A stretch of 64,000 nucleotides of DNA from Acinetobacter sp. ANC 4204 (GCF_002135205.1 NZ_NEFZ01000001.1:496001-560000), one strand, 5' to 3'. Positions 26,396 to 35,697 are shown, counted from the stretch's first letter. Made by a program: numbers and translations. The notes: generated by a model from the letters alone, not told the origin.

Positions 26396-27637
26396 ATGTT
26401 CGTTCGCACAATACTCGCGATGAGTTTAAGTTGCATTCTTGCTGGTACAGCGTTTGCTGCATCTACTACTGAACAACCCTTGACGCCAAAAAAGATCATT
26501 GATACTTCAGTCCAAGATCCCATTGATCCTTTAGCAACAGATGTCGCTTCAGCTTCTACTGCGGTTGCAAACACTCAAATTACAGCAAAAGAACAAGCAG
26601 ACTTAAACCAAGCTTCACAAACTTTAGACCAACTTGAACAGTCTGAAGATAAAACTGCTGACGTTGGCGCTGCACCAAGCAAAACAACGACTGCACCGAC
26701 AACAAGCCCGACGAATCCTGCTGCTGCAAAAGCATCGTGGACTTTAAATGGTTTAAACAGTGCAGATTGGTATGACAATATTGGTAAAGGTCAATTTCCT
26801 GTTTATGCACGTGCTCACGTCATGCTCAACAATGCACATGCATCTCCAGGTGCAATTGATGGCATGAGCGGTAAAAATACCCTTAAAGCAATTGCCTCTT
26901 TCCAACAAATGAGTGGCTTAAAAGCAACGGGTACGCTCACCAAAGAAACTTGGGATGCGTTACTTGCTAGTCAAGGGTCTAAACCTGCATTTATTGAATA
27001 CACTATCACCGATGCAGACCTGAAAGGGCCTTATGCAGCGTCAATTCCACACGATTATGCCTTACAGTCAAAAATGAAAGGTTTGTATTACACGCGTGTG
27101 ACTGAAATGTTCGGTGAAAAGTTCCACATGGATGAAGACTTTTTGAAAAAGTTGAATCCAAAAGCAACTTTCAAAAAAGCAGGCGAAAAAATTATTGTTG
27201 CCAACATTCGTAATGAAGTGCCAGAAGATATTCACTTGATTGTTGCGCACAAAGGCGCAAAACAGCTGTATTTATTTAACAGCCGCAACCAAATGATCGG
27301 TTCATTCCCTGCAACCATCGGTAGCTCGGACACGCCATCACCAGCAGGTACCTATAAAGTTACAGGTGTTGCACCAAATCCATGGTATAGCTACTCACCA
27401 AGCAACTTTGTTCAAGGTAAAAACTTAAAACCTCTTTCTTTACCACCAGGTCCAAATGGCCCAGTAGGGAATATCTGGATTGGTTTAAGTAAAAAATCAT
27501 TTGGTATTCATGGTACGCCAAACCCATCGGCCATTTCCAAGACAGCTTCACACGGTTGTATTCGTTTGACCAACTGGGATGCGAACGATCTAGGTAAAAA
27601 AGTGAAGCCAGGTGTAACGGTTAAATTCTTAGAATAA
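26396..27637 (+). CDS. L,D-transpeptidase with peptidoglycan-binding domain
   Basis: A 413-residue exported protein. The order is signal peptide, a Thr/Ala-rich linker, a PG_binding_1 domain (SPGAIDGMSGKNTLKAIASFQ), a LysM-like segment (about 230-290), and a YkuD catalytic domain with HGTPNPSAISKTASHGCIRL, whose Cys is the nucleophile. Such enzymes form 3-3 peptide cross-links or attach proteins to peptidoglycan. ATG 26396 (MFVRTILAMSL) with AAGG upstream is chosen; a TTG nine bases earlier is the alternative. It is followed by a terminator. Confidence 0.92.
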   Translation: MFVRTILAMSLSCILAGTAFAASTTEQPLTPKKIIDTSVQDPIDPLATDVASASTAVANTQITAKEQADLNQASQTLDQLEQSEDKTADVGAAPSKTTTAPTTSPTNPAAAKASWTLNGLNSADWYDNIGKGQFPVYARAHVMLNNAHASPGAIDGMSGKNTLKAIASFQQMSGLKATGTLTKETWDALLASQGSKPAFIEYTITDADLKGPYAASIPHDYALQSKMKGLYYTRVTEMFGEKFHMDEDFLKKLNPKATFKKAGEKIIVANIRNEVPEDIHLIVAHKGAKQLYLFNSRNQMIGSFPATIGSSDTPSPAGTYKVTGVAPNPWYSYSPSNFVQGKNLKPLSLPPGPNGPVGNIWIGLSKKSFGIHGTPNPSAISKTASHGCIRLTNWDANDLGKKVKPGVTVKFLE

Positions 27638-27664
27638 TTGGTTTTCTAAAGTATTTACGCTATA

Positions 27665-27694
27665 AAAGGTGTTCTCAAGAGAACACCTTTTTTA
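27665..27694 (+). terminator. Terminator of the L,D-transpeptidase gene
   Basis: AAAGGTGTTCTC / GAGAACACCTTT, followed by T-run. Confidence 0.92.
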
Positions 27695-27714
27695 TCAATC
27701 ATAACAACATAAAA

Positions 27715-28782
27715 ATGACGATGAACACTTTAAAAAGAATAATGCCTTTGGCTTGCTTACTGTCACTTTCGACACCGACTTTTGCTGAATTAGATGAGGA
27801 AATCGTGACCAGCGTGGATGCTTCTGCTTATGCGGTGGAATCTGACAACCCATTTGACAGTCTGGAGGATCAGGAAAAAATCCGTCATCCCCAATACATT
27901 CCAGAGCAAGATAGTCTCAGAGAGCCACTTTTGAATACACGCTATTATGTCATCGCAGGCAAATCTCCGATTCACTATTACGCGATTCGAACAGGGCAAA
28001 AGCCTAAACTGTTTTATTTAAACCAGCCGCACTCAGCCATATTCGCTATTGGCGATGCTTATGCGGAAAATCGAGAAAAAATTACTCTACAACCACAGCT
28101 CAAACACACCGTCAAAGACCATGAGCTATTTGCAATTATGCCAACAGACAAATACATTGCTCTGATCTTTCGTACCCGCTATGCCTATACCTCTGCGGAA
28201 TTAAAAGCCAATGCAGAGATAAACTCTATCTATGCCAACAATCGCTACCGATACAGCTACGAAATTATTGAAATCGACACGAATGGTCAACAGCTCCACC
28301 GCGTGCAATTCGTGGCTCCTGTTATTGAAGATGGAATGAGTTTTGGCCCCAAATGGGATAAAGATTTATCAGATTACAATAACGCAATACTGGAATACAG
28401 CACCAAGTCCCCAGGTGACTATCAAACCGTACATCCTTATAATATTGAAACCCGCTATGAGTACAAACAAGGTCAATTAAAGCACTTTGAACAGAAAATT
28501 CTACTCACCGCCAGTGATAAAGTATTCTTAAAAAACCCACCCAATTCTATTAATTACGAAAATTATCTCGACGATCAAGATACAGCCTTCTACGTTGAAA
28601 GCAGTACTTGCCTTGATGATTATTTTGTTTTTAAAGATAAAGCGGCCCCACTCGGTGTGAAATGGGGAAATAATTGGATGCAAGCCCAACCGAAGCTACA
28701 TCAACAATTTTTAGCTGAATATGCGCAAGGCAAAAACTACATTTGGAAAGATTTTCGCGAACAGTATTGTGATCTAAATTAA
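27715..28782 (+). CDS. Exported protein of unknown function
   Basis: A 355-residue product with a signal peptide (PLACLLSLSTPTFA). I recognise no domain. It is rich in Tyr, Asn and charged residues, and the late stretch YENYLDDQDTAFYVESS looks beta-rich. No cysteine pairs or metal motifs stand out except two Cys near the end (STCLDDYF and REQYCDLN), which could form a disulfide. The start is one of two near ATGs (MTMNTLK) without a strong ribosome site. It follows the transpeptidase after a terminator. Confidence 0.7.
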   Translation: MTMNTLKRIMPLACLLSLSTPTFAELDEEIVTSVDASAYAVESDNPFDSLEDQEKIRHPQYIPEQDSLREPLLNTRYYVIAGKSPIHYYAIRTGQKPKLFYLNQPHSAIFAIGDAYAENREKITLQPQLKHTVKDHELFAIMPTDKYIALIFRTRYAYTSAELKANAEINSIYANNRYRYSYEIIEIDTNGQQLHRVQFVAPVIEDGMSFGPKWDKDLSDYNNAILEYSTKSPGDYQTVHPYNIETRYEYKQGQLKHFEQKILLTASDKVFLKNPPNSINYENYLDDQDTAFYVESSTCLDDYFVFKDKAAPLGVKWGNNWMQAQPKLHQQFLAEYAQGKNYIWKDFREQYCDLN

Positions 28783-28894
28783 GACAGAGCTATCATTTCA
28801 ATATTGAAACGCAACATTGCAAATTCACCATTTCATCAACAAATATAAAACACTAAAATTACGCCATAGATTAAAAATAAGATTGGAGTTCAAA

Positions 28895-29590
28895 ATGGAT
28901 GCTTTCATTCATCGTAGCCAAGACCGTGGTCATGTCAATATTGGTTGGCTAGAGTCTAAACACAGCTTTTCATTTGGCAGTTGGTATAATCCGAAATACA
29001 TGGGCGTCAGTGCTCTACGTGTTATCAACGATGACCTCATTGCAGCACATCAAGGTTTTGGACAACACCCTCATGACAATATGGAAATCTTAACCTGCGT
29101 ACTCAAAGGCACGATTACCCATAAAGACAGCATGGGCAACCATGGCGGTATTTCTGCGGGGGAATGGCAACTGATGAGTGCAGGTACTGGCGTACAACAC
29201 AGTGAGATGAATCAAGGTGATGAGCAAGTGCATTTACTACAAATTTGGATCATTCCAAATGAACGAGATGCAGCCCCAAATTATCAACAGATTCGTCTTG
29301 ATCCGCATGAGCAACCCAACCAATGGCATCTGATTTGTGGTCCAAACGACAATGCACCAATGCATATTCGTCAAGATGCAGAAGTGAAAACGGCTGTACT
29401 TGAAAAAGATCAGACCCTTTCGATTAAAGCCACACAACATGTTAACTATGTACATGTGATTTCTGGCTCAATCCAAGTGGCTGAACATACAATCCATGCA
29501 GGTGATGCGATTGCATTTATAGATGTTACTGAAATCAAAGCACTGGACGATGCTCAGGTCATTTGGTTTGACTTACCTGAAGTAAAATAA
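28895..29590 (+). CDS. Pirin-family protein (YhhW-like)
   Basis: A bicupin of the pirin family. The conserved metal site of the N-terminal cupin is GQHPHDNMEILT (HxH and Glu), followed by GVQHSEMN. Bacterial relatives such as YhhW oxidise quercetin; others bind regulators, so the role is not fixed. ATG 28895 (MDAFIHRSQDRGH) with GGAG upstream is clearly preferable to the more 5' ATG of the same frame. Length 231 residues is normal. Confidence 0.9.
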   Translation: MDAFIHRSQDRGHVNIGWLESKHSFSFGSWYNPKYMGVSALRVINDDLIAAHQGFGQHPHDNMEILTCVLKGTITHKDSMGNHGGISAGEWQLMSAGTGVQHSEMNQGDEQVHLLQIWIIPNERDAAPNYQQIRLDPHEQPNQWHLICGPNDNAPMHIRQDAEVKTAVLEKDQTLSIKATQHVNYVHVISGSIQVAEHTIHAGDAIAFIDVTEIKALDDAQVIWFDLPEVK

Positions 29591-29603
29591 CTAGCCACAC
29601 ATC

Positions 29604-29634
29604 AAAAAAGCCAACGTCTTCACGTTGGCTTTTC
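29604..29634. terminator. Terminator between pirin and DUF1304 genes
   Basis: AAAGCCAACGT / ACGTTGGCTTT with T-runs on both strands, between convergent genes. Confidence 0.85.
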
Positions 29635-29667
29635 CATGTGTATCCAATAAGTGACTACTCAATCGAC

Positions 29668-30021
29668 TTAAAGAAAATTCACTGCAAGCAGTGCCAAAAT
29701 GGCAGGGACTGCCTGAATGTAAATAATTTTCTTGCTAGCGGTTAGCCCACCATAAATTCCCGCAACCAAAACACAGCCTAAAAAGAAGTTCGCCAAAGCA
29801 AGTGCATAGCTTTCAGGTGCACATAATGACCAAAATAAACCTGCAGCCAGAAAACCATTATATAAGCCTTGATTTTGAGCCATAACTTTCGTTAACTGCG
29901 CTTTCTCAGGGCTATTGCCAAAAGCTTTTAAGCCATAGGGCTTATCCCATAAAAACATCTCTAAAACTAAAATATACACATGCAACAGTGCAATTAAGCC
30001 AATTAGAACTTGTCCCACCAT
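29668..30021 (-). CDS. DUF1304 membrane protein
   Basis: A 117-residue product with four transmembrane helices fits DUF1304 (DKPYGLKAFGNSPEKA in the first loop, then AQNQGLYNGFLAAGL). Function unknown. It follows the MDR reductase on the same strand after 68 bases, so it may be the third gene of the regulator-reductase unit. Confidence 0.85.
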   Translation of the reverse strand: MVGQVLIGLIALLHVYILVLEMFLWDKPYGLKAFGNSPEKAQLTKVMAQNQGLYNGFLAAGLFWSLCAPESYALALANFFLGCVLVAGIYGGLTASKKIIYIQAVPAILALLAVNFL

Positions 30022-30089
30022 ACGCTTTATCCTTTATTTTTATGAATGATAGATAGATCAACAACTTCGCTGATCTAGGTCGAAAATGA

Positions 30090-31067
30090 TTAAGGTTTCA
30101 AAAGCACTTTACCCTGACGCGCACCTTGCGTCGCTTTTAGGGCAGCATCTTTGATTTGTGTAAAACTAAACACCCCTTCAACAGGTAATAACAGTTTTTT
30201 CTGGGCAGCTAAAGTCAATAACTCAACAATTAAGGCTTTTTTACGCTCAGAAGACAACTGTTTGTTCACCACGCTTGCCCAGAAGCCTTTGACAGTCGCT
30301 TGTTTAAAAATTAAATCTCCCGAAGAAATCTGCATCACTTCTCCCGACATGCTACCGAAAGACACCAAGAGACTATTTTCACTCAGTAGAGCCAACATTT
30401 CACCACTGGCTTTTCCACCAATCGAGTCCACCCCTACCATCAGGGGCTGATTTGCATGAATAGCTTTGACTTGTGCTTTCCAATCAGCTTGGTCTGTTGC
30501 CACGACATTTTGAATGCCCAAAGCATGCATTTCAGCCACAGCCTCGGTACGTCGTACCAAATGAATTACCTTTTGACCACGTGCTGCTGCAATCATTGCT
30601 ACAGTTTTCCCTACGGCACCATTGGCGGTGTTTTGAATCATCCATTGATCTGCTTTTAAGTCAACAAATTCAAGCAGCATCAAGGCACTAATCGGCATGC
30701 CAATCAACTGAGCTGCCGTTTCATCCTCAATTGCATCCGTTAAAGGGACAATGCCATGTGCTGGTGCAATAAAATACTCCGCCCAACTACCATGAACCGC
30801 TGCAACTGCCACACGCTGACCCAATGATACACCTTGCACACCCTCACCAAGTGCATCAACCACACCAACAGCTTCACTACCACCAATCGCGGGTAGTGCC
30901 GGCTTATAGCCATAACTACCACGCACTGTCCACACGTCATGATTATGCATAGGTGATAAAATCATTTTAATACGCACTTCACCTGCTTTTGGCTCAGGCA
31001 TTGGCATATCTGCTGCTTCCAATACGTCGACAGGCTCACCAAAATGATGATGTATAATACTTTGCAT
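30090..31067 (-). CDS. MDR-family NADPH-dependent reductase
   Basis: A medium-chain reductase of the quinone-oxidoreductase / enoyl-thioester-reductase type, 325 residues. It lacks the zinc ligands of alcohol dehydrogenases: the catalytic-domain stretch MHNHDVWTVRGSYGY contains no Cys. The nucleotide-binding fold has NTANGAVGKTVAMIAAARG. Such enzymes reduce quinones or reactive alpha,beta-unsaturated carbonyls. It begins four bases after its TetR regulator ends, so both form one unit that is probably switched on by the reactive compound itself. Confidence 0.85.
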   Translation of the reverse strand: MQSIIHHHFGEPVDVLEAADMPMPEPKAGEVRIKMILSPMHNHDVWTVRGSYGYKPALPAIGGSEAVGVVDALGEGVQGVSLGQRVAVAAVHGSWAEYFIAPAHGIVPLTDAIEDETAAQLIGMPISALMLLEFVDLKADQWMIQNTANGAVGKTVAMIAAARGQKVIHLVRRTEAVAEMHALGIQNVVATDQADWKAQVKAIHANQPLMVGVDSIGGKASGEMLALLSENSLLVSFGSMSGEVMQISSGDLIFKQATVKGFWASVVNKQLSSERKKALIVELLTLAAQKKLLLPVEGVFSFTQIKDAALKATQGARQGKVLLKP

Positions 31068-31071
31068 CTAT

Positions 31072-31704
31072 TTATTCCTTGATGGGTTGTAAGAGTTGTT
31101 GAGTAGTTTCCATAGCCAAATAAAGGGGCTGCTTATCTTGTGCAAGTCTTGCCAATAAAGCTGCGCCCAACCACAGCTGATACATCGTCTGAGCCATCTT
31201 TTCAGCATCAATATGCGATGGAATTGAACCGTCTTGTTGCCCTGCTTTGATTAGACCTGATATGCGTTCTGTTAACTTACGTACCCCGAAGTTCAAAATC
31301 CGACGCATATCTTCAGATAAATCTGAGACTTCTGCTGCCAATTTGACGATCAGACAGTTCTGCGCCCATCCCCCATCGCTATGATGTTCAACATTACTTT
31401 CAATATGAGATGGGTTATCAATCCATGCCTGCCAAAGCGCAACCAAACGAGCATAAGCACATCCTTGCTCTTGCTGCATCAGTTGGTCAATTTTGACTTT
31501 ATAGTCAGCAAGGTACTGTTCCAGAAGCGCACAGCCAAATGCCTCTTTTGAAGCAAAGTAATAATAAAATGAACCTTTCGGCACATCACAGTTTTTGAGA
31601 ATTTCCTGTAAGCCTACGCCAACAAAACCTTTCTGTAATACCAGTTCGAAACTGCTATTTAAAATATGTTGTCGTGTGGCTTCACTTTTGTCTGATCGTT
31701 TCAT
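31072..31704 (-). CDS. TetR-family repressor, NemR-like
   Basis: The N-terminal helix-turn-helix (about 10-55: TRQHILNSSFELVLQKGF, then VPKGSFYYYFASKEAF) is typical TetR. The C-terminal domain contains Cys (QGCAYARL and AQNCLIVKL), and NemR senses electrophiles through cysteines. ATG 31704 (MKRSDKSEATR) is preferred; a TTG 18 bases upstream extends the frame. A palindrome resembling the NemR box lies 22 bases upstream. The MDR reductase follows directly, as nemA or similar genes follow nemR. Confidence 0.85.
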   Translation of the reverse strand: MKRSDKSEATRQHILNSSFELVLQKGFVGVGLQEILKNCDVPKGSFYYYFASKEAFGCALLEQYLADYKVKIDQLMQQEQGCAYARLVALWQAWIDNPSHIESNVEHHSDGGWAQNCLIVKLAAEVSDLSEDMRRILNFGVRKLTERISGLIKAGQQDGSIPSHIDAEKMAQTMYQLWLGAALLARLAQDKQPLYLAMETTQQLLQPIKE

Positions 31705-31725
31705 GTCCACACTATAAATCAATAA

Positions 31726-31740
31726 TAGACCAGTCGTCTA
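31726..31740. promoter_or_regulatory. Candidate NemR-type operator
   Basis: TAGAC-CAGTC-GTCTA: a five-base inverted repeat around a five-base spacer, 22 bases upstream of the TetR start and close to the pattern reported for NemR boxes. The position fits autorepression of the regulator-reductase unit. Confidence 0.65.
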
Positions 31741-31875
31741 TAAAAAATAATAGAAAAATTTTCGTTCTAAATAATCCATTTAGTTCATACATATAAGTTT
31801 TAATGATGATATTTAAGTTACAAAGAATTAAAACAAATGTTACATTATACCATAACAACATTTTTAACTTTATTT

Positions 31876-33024
31876 ATGTCTACACCTTCACAACGTTTAC
31901 AAGCCATTGATGCCCTCAGAGGACTCGTCATTTTGATCATGATGGTCGATCATGTCCGAGAAACTTTTTATCTCCATCAACAAGTCCCCGACCCGATGCT
32001 AATCCCTGGCACTGAAGAACCCCTGTTCTTTAGCCGAATTTTGGCCCACTTATGTGCTCCTGTTTTTGTGGTCTTAACGGGTCTATCGGCTTATCTCTAT
32101 CAAGCAAAAAACAACAGCGTTCAAATGACTCGCGAATTTTTACTCAAGCGTGGACTCTTCTTGATTTTTCTCGAACTGATTGTGATTAATTTCGCTTGGA
32201 CAGGACAGTTCCCGCCCGATGTCATCTATTTACAGGTAATTTGGGCTATCGGTTTAAGTATGGTGGCCTTGGCGGGCTTAATTGGCTTGTCGCAAAAATG
32301 GCTTTGGGGTATTAGTCTTAGCATTATTTTTGGACATAATTTACTCGATCAAGTGTCATTTCCACATCTGCCTATCGTACAGAACCTTTGGTTTATTTTG
32401 CATGAACGCGGTTGGATTGAGTTTGGAGATCTAATTCGTTTTAGAACCTCTTACCCTGTACTCCCTTGGGTTGGCGTGATTACTTTGGGTTATTGTATCG
32501 GCTATAGCGTATTTAATACGACTCAAGACATCACAAAAAGAAATCAAACCCTCTTGTTCTTCGGACTTGGCAGTGTTGCTTTATTTATCGTTTTAAGAAT
32601 GCTCAATATCTATGGCGATCAAGCATGGTCAATCATGCCGACCAGTATTGAAACGATTATGAGTTTTTTAAATCTGACCAAGTATCCGCCATCGCTACTG
32701 TTTATTTTATGGAATGTCGGACTCGGCTTAGTCCTGTTGGTGTTACTTCAAAAAGTTGAAAGTAAACCTTGGATCAAGCCCTTGATTGTATTTGGTTCCG
32801 TACCCATGTTCTTTTATATCGTCCATTTATATGCACTTAAAGCCCTCTATCTCATTGCGGTCGCACTATTTGGCAAAACTCATGGTGAATATTTTGGTGT
32901 CGATCACGTTTCTACCCTTTGGCTGATCTCAATTATTTTGACTGTGGCACTTTATCCTTTGATGTTGAAATTCTCTGCTTTTAAACATAAAAACAAGCAT
33001 ATCCGTATTTTGAAATATCTATAA
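31876..33024 (+). CDS. Heparan-glucosaminide N-acetyltransferase-like membrane protein
   Basis: A membrane protein of about 382 residues with about ten hydrophobic helices. The N terminus QRLQAIDALRGLVILIMMVDH, with D, R, G and His in the DALRG..MxxDH pattern, is the signature of the DUF1624 / HGSNAT-like acetyltransferase group, which move acyl groups across membranes. The bacterial substrate is unknown. ATG 31876 (MSTPSQRLQ) begins the conserved part; another ATG 39 bases upstream is possible, and neither has a good ribosome site. Confidence 0.82.
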   Translation: MSTPSQRLQAIDALRGLVILIMMVDHVRETFYLHQQVPDPMLIPGTEEPLFFSRILAHLCAPVFVVLTGLSAYLYQAKNNSVQMTREFLLKRGLFLIFLELIVINFAWTGQFPPDVIYLQVIWAIGLSMVALAGLIGLSQKWLWGISLSIIFGHNLLDQVSFPHLPIVQNLWFILHERGWIEFGDLIRFRTSYPVLPWVGVITLGYCIGYSVFNTTQDITKRNQTLLFFGLGSVALFIVLRMLNIYGDQAWSIMPTSIETIMSFLNLTKYPPSLLFILWNVGLGLVLLVLLQKVESKPWIKPLIVFGSVPMFFYIVHLYALKALYLIAVALFGKTHGEYFGVDHVSTLWLISIILTVALYPLMLKFSAFKHKNKHIRILKYL

Positions 33025-33061
33025 TTATGGATAAAGCATCATAAAATTTACCGTACACATC

Positions 33062-33088
33062 TTGATGCTTAGCTCAACTAAGCATCAA
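33062..33088. repeat. Perfect 11-pair hairpin between convergent genes
   Basis: TTGATGCTTAG, loop CTCAA, CTAAGCATCAA. It lies 37 bases after the acyltransferase-like gene and about 120 bases from the end of the transporter gene; no T-run follows. Confidence 0.75.
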
Positions 33089-33208
33089 TGGGTATCGGCT
33101 TTTCCAACACCCAGCTAAAATGTTTTATACACCAGTAAATTTCTGAAGCTAAAAATTTACAATAGCATGACTGAGTGCTGTTCTTTGTTTCAGGCTGCTT
33201 CAAAAAAC

Positions 33209-34114
33209 TTACTTTGCTTTGCTCAGCAGTGCTAAGCAAATCGAAATTAGTAACATCCCGAACCAGCCGATTGGTGCAATTTGCTCTCCCACCAACAGAA
33301 TTGCCAATACCGCAGCCACCAAAGGCTCAAATAAAGTTAAGGTAATGGCTTTACTGGCAGGCACGGTTTTTAAACCATAACCAAATAAGACATAACCCAA
33401 AAACATCGGAATAAGCATCATATAACCAACGACATACAGGTTGATGTTTTCTTCAAACAAGTTTGAGCCTGTCATCCATAAAGTTGGAAGTAATAATAAA
33501 GCACCGAGTCCAAAAATCATTCCCATAGTAGCTTTTGCATCTAATCCTTGGTCAATCATTCTTTTTGCAGCCCAAGAATATAAAGCATAAGTTAAGCCTG
33601 CCACTCCACCCAAGCCGATACCCAATATCTGTCTATGTTGAGATAAGCCTTCTGTATTTGCTGTAGTATGCGACTCTCCCAAAGACAACAATACCACCCC
33701 CGTTACCCCCAAAACAAAACTCACCAACCACGCCATGGAAAGCGGTTTTCTGTCAAATACCCGTTCTAAAAGCGCAGTAAATAATGGTGCTGTGCCAATC
33801 GAAACCACCGTGCCAATAGTGATCCCCGCATAGTGCATCGACGAATAAAAAGCCAGAGGATAAACAAACACGGAAATTACACCAACACTAAGCATCACAC
33901 TATTGGCTTTGATGTGTGGCAGATGGCTGATGATACTTTTACGTGCTAACAGTGCTTGTAATAAACCACCACCCCCCATCGCGGCAGCCCCAATTGTCAA
34001 CGGACTCAAATGAGGTGCAAAGGATGCTACCGTCCCTGTAGTTCCCCACAAAAAAGCAGCTAGAAGAACCGCAATGAAACCATAATTTGGAACAGCAGAA
34101 ATAGACTGACTCAC
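33209..34114 (-). CDS. EamA/DMT-family transporter
   Basis: A 301-residue inner-membrane transporter with ten helices and two EamA repeats (first: FIAVLLAAFLWGTTGTVAS; second about residue 160 onward, LGGVAGLTYALYSWAAK). DMT transporters export amino acids, metabolites or drugs; the substrate is not evident. Its ATG overlaps the stop of the TetR gene upstream by four bases (ATGA), so it is translationally coupled to its own regulator. Confidence 0.9.
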   Translation of the reverse strand: MSQSISAVPNYGFIAVLLAAFLWGTTGTVASFAPHLSPLTIGAAAMGGGGLLQALLARKSIISHLPHIKANSVMLSVGVISVFVYPLAFYSSMHYAGITIGTVVSIGTAPLFTALLERVFDRKPLSMAWLVSFVLGVTGVVLLSLGESHTTANTEGLSQHRQILGIGLGGVAGLTYALYSWAAKRMIDQGLDAKATMGMIFGLGALLLLPTLWMTGSNLFEENINLYVVGYMMLIPMFLGYVLFGYGLKTVPASKAITLTLFEPLVAAVLAILLVGEQIAPIGWFGMLLISICLALLSKAK

Positions 34115-34689
34115 GCTATGATCTCTCGCGCTAAAATCGTTTTTACCATTTGCGTTGCAGCTAAAACTTTTTCACTGGAACTCTCAAGCCCCGCACGAGC
34201 AATTGAACCTTCGAGTAAAAAAGACAGCATCAAAGCAATTTGCTGTACTCGCTCTGGCTCTTCAATCAACAGCGCCAGTTGTGTGGAGATAATCTTTTCA
34301 ATTTCATCTTTATGCTGCTTCACCGCCAAACGCTCAGCACTGTGTGCAGGAAACTCGGCCGCAGCATTCAACAAACCACATCCGCGGAAGCCCTTCTCAT
34401 AGGCAAATTCAGCATGATCTTGGTAGGCTTCAAAAACCGCAATAATTTTATCCACTGGTGTATGTGCATCACGGTTTCGCACAGCGTACAGCTCTAGCCA
34501 TTCTTGATGCCGCGCTTCAATATAAGAACTGATCAAATCCGACTTAGTCGGGAAATTATTATATAAAGACATTTTGGCAACTTTCGCTTTGTCCGTAATG
34601 GTATTAATGCCAGTATTTGTAATGCCATCGTTATAAAACAAAATTGCAGCTGCATCTAAAATTTTCTGTTTTGCTGTTTTGGTATTCAT
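34111..34689 (-). CDS. TetR-family repressor of the EamA transporter
   Basis: A 192-residue TetR protein. Helix-turn-helix: KQKILDAAAILFYNDGITNTGINTIT, then KMSLYNNFPTKSDL. The C-terminal ligand domain resembles regulators of efflux genes. It precedes and overlaps the transporter, the usual arrangement for a repressor that senses the exported compound. A partial palindrome TAGACCGATATA (34705-34716) lies 16 bases upstream and may be its operator. Confidence 0.88.
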   Translation of the reverse strand: MNTKTAKQKILDAAAILFYNDGITNTGINTITDKAKVAKMSLYNNFPTKSDLISSYIEARHQEWLELYAVRNRDAHTPVDKIIAVFEAYQDHAEFAYEKGFRGCGLLNAAAEFPAHSAERLAVKQHKDEIEKIISTQLALLIEEPERVQQIALMLSFLLEGSIARAGLESSSEKVLAATQMVKTILAREIIA

Positions 34690-34704
34690 AATGCTTTACA
34701 TAGG

Positions 34705-34716
34705 TAGACCGATATA
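34705..34716. promoter_or_regulatory. Possible TetR operator
   Basis: TAGACCGATATA within GGTAGACCGATATACC, 16 bases upstream of the TetR start. Symmetry is only partial, so this is a weak call made on position. Confidence 0.3.
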
Positions 34717-35555
34717 CCCAATTTACAAGATGTGAAAAAATATGCAAGTGAGTTAAGCAAATAAGTTCGTTACTAGAAAACTCATCCTTGCTATATAAAT
34801 CATCTGATAAATACTGATTCAACCCTACACTTGCAACACAAATACACTCGAACCTGAAATTTAGCAGACTACTAGTCGGTGGTTATGCGTATACGTAAGT
34901 TCGAATCAAATGAGAGATATGTGATTTGGTTGCATACTCATAAGTACTATGCTAAATCACAAAGTCAACATGGTTAAAATCGCAATGATCCAGATACAAT
35001 GACCTAATGTTATTTGGGAATTGAATTTTTAGTTCGCCTATCTGTAGATATAATCACTGGCTATATTCAGAGTTTCATAAAGCCTGTGGTTTTTCATGCC
35101 TTTGTTAAAAAGCCTAAATAGACGAATACTGGGCTTAGCTATCTAAAAAATAGTGCCTAGCTTCATCTACTCATTTACAAGAATGGTTTGAAAATTCTAG
35201 CAATGTATATCGAAACATAAGAAAAACTAACCTACATATCTGCTGGGTATCTGACAGATGCAGCCATCTCAGCTAGTAAAAATACAAAGATTCACCAAAT
35301 CTAGTAGATTACATTACCAATGTCATTACTTAAACCTTAAGTCACTTAGCCGAACCTTAGCTCTTTGAAGGTTTATACAACAAAACCTTATATGATTAAT
35401 ATTGAAAGAATAATCTCAGTATTAATCAAACTTCGAGCACTTAAGAATAAGTTTGACCAAATAAATTATCCGTCCAGCATCGCTTTATATTGTTATTTCT
35501 AGTTTGGGCCAATCCAAAATTTGATATGGGGTAAGTTGAGGGGTAAAAGCACAGA

Positions 35556-35592
35556 TAAAAAATAAGCCCTTGTTTTTACAAGGGCTTATTTA
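35556..35592 (-). terminator. Terminator of tRNA-Ser
   Basis: AAATAAGCCCTTGT / ACAAGGGCTTATTT with a T-run on the minus strand, seven bases past the CCA end. Confidence 0.9.
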
Positions 35593-35598
35593 GATATT

Positions 35599-35688
35599 TG
35601 GCGGAAGCGGTGAGATTCGAACTCACGGAGGACTCACACCCTCGTCGGTTTTCAAGACCGGTGCATTAAACCGCTCTGCCACGCTTCC
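35599..35688 (-). tRNA. tRNA-Ser (TGA)
   Basis: A 90-base class II tRNA on the minus strand: acceptor GGAAGCG / CGCTTCC, anticodon loop CTTGAAA (anticodon TGA), long variable arm CGAGGGTGTGAGTCCTCC, T-loop GTTCGAATC and encoded CCA. Confidence 0.96.
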
Positions 35689-35697
35689 ATGGGCGAC

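Larger units (their letters stand above)
34690..35598. other. 900-base gene-free stretch next to tRNA-Ser
   Basis: No open frame of gene quality on either strand. An interrupted inverted repeat GTGATTT .. AAATCAC encloses a second one, GCATA .. TATGC (34921-34960). The right end holds the tRNA-Ser terminator. The DNA looks like decayed sequence; a faint similarity to phage-integrase starts that abut tRNA genes was seen on the minus strand but cannot be confirmed. Confidence 0.5.

Noticed and set aside
34890..34915. AGTTCGAATC resembling a tRNA T-arm, perhaps an attachment-site copy.
   Set aside because: The flanking bases do not form the T-stem or acceptor arm of tRNA-Ser; only the universal T-loop word is shared.
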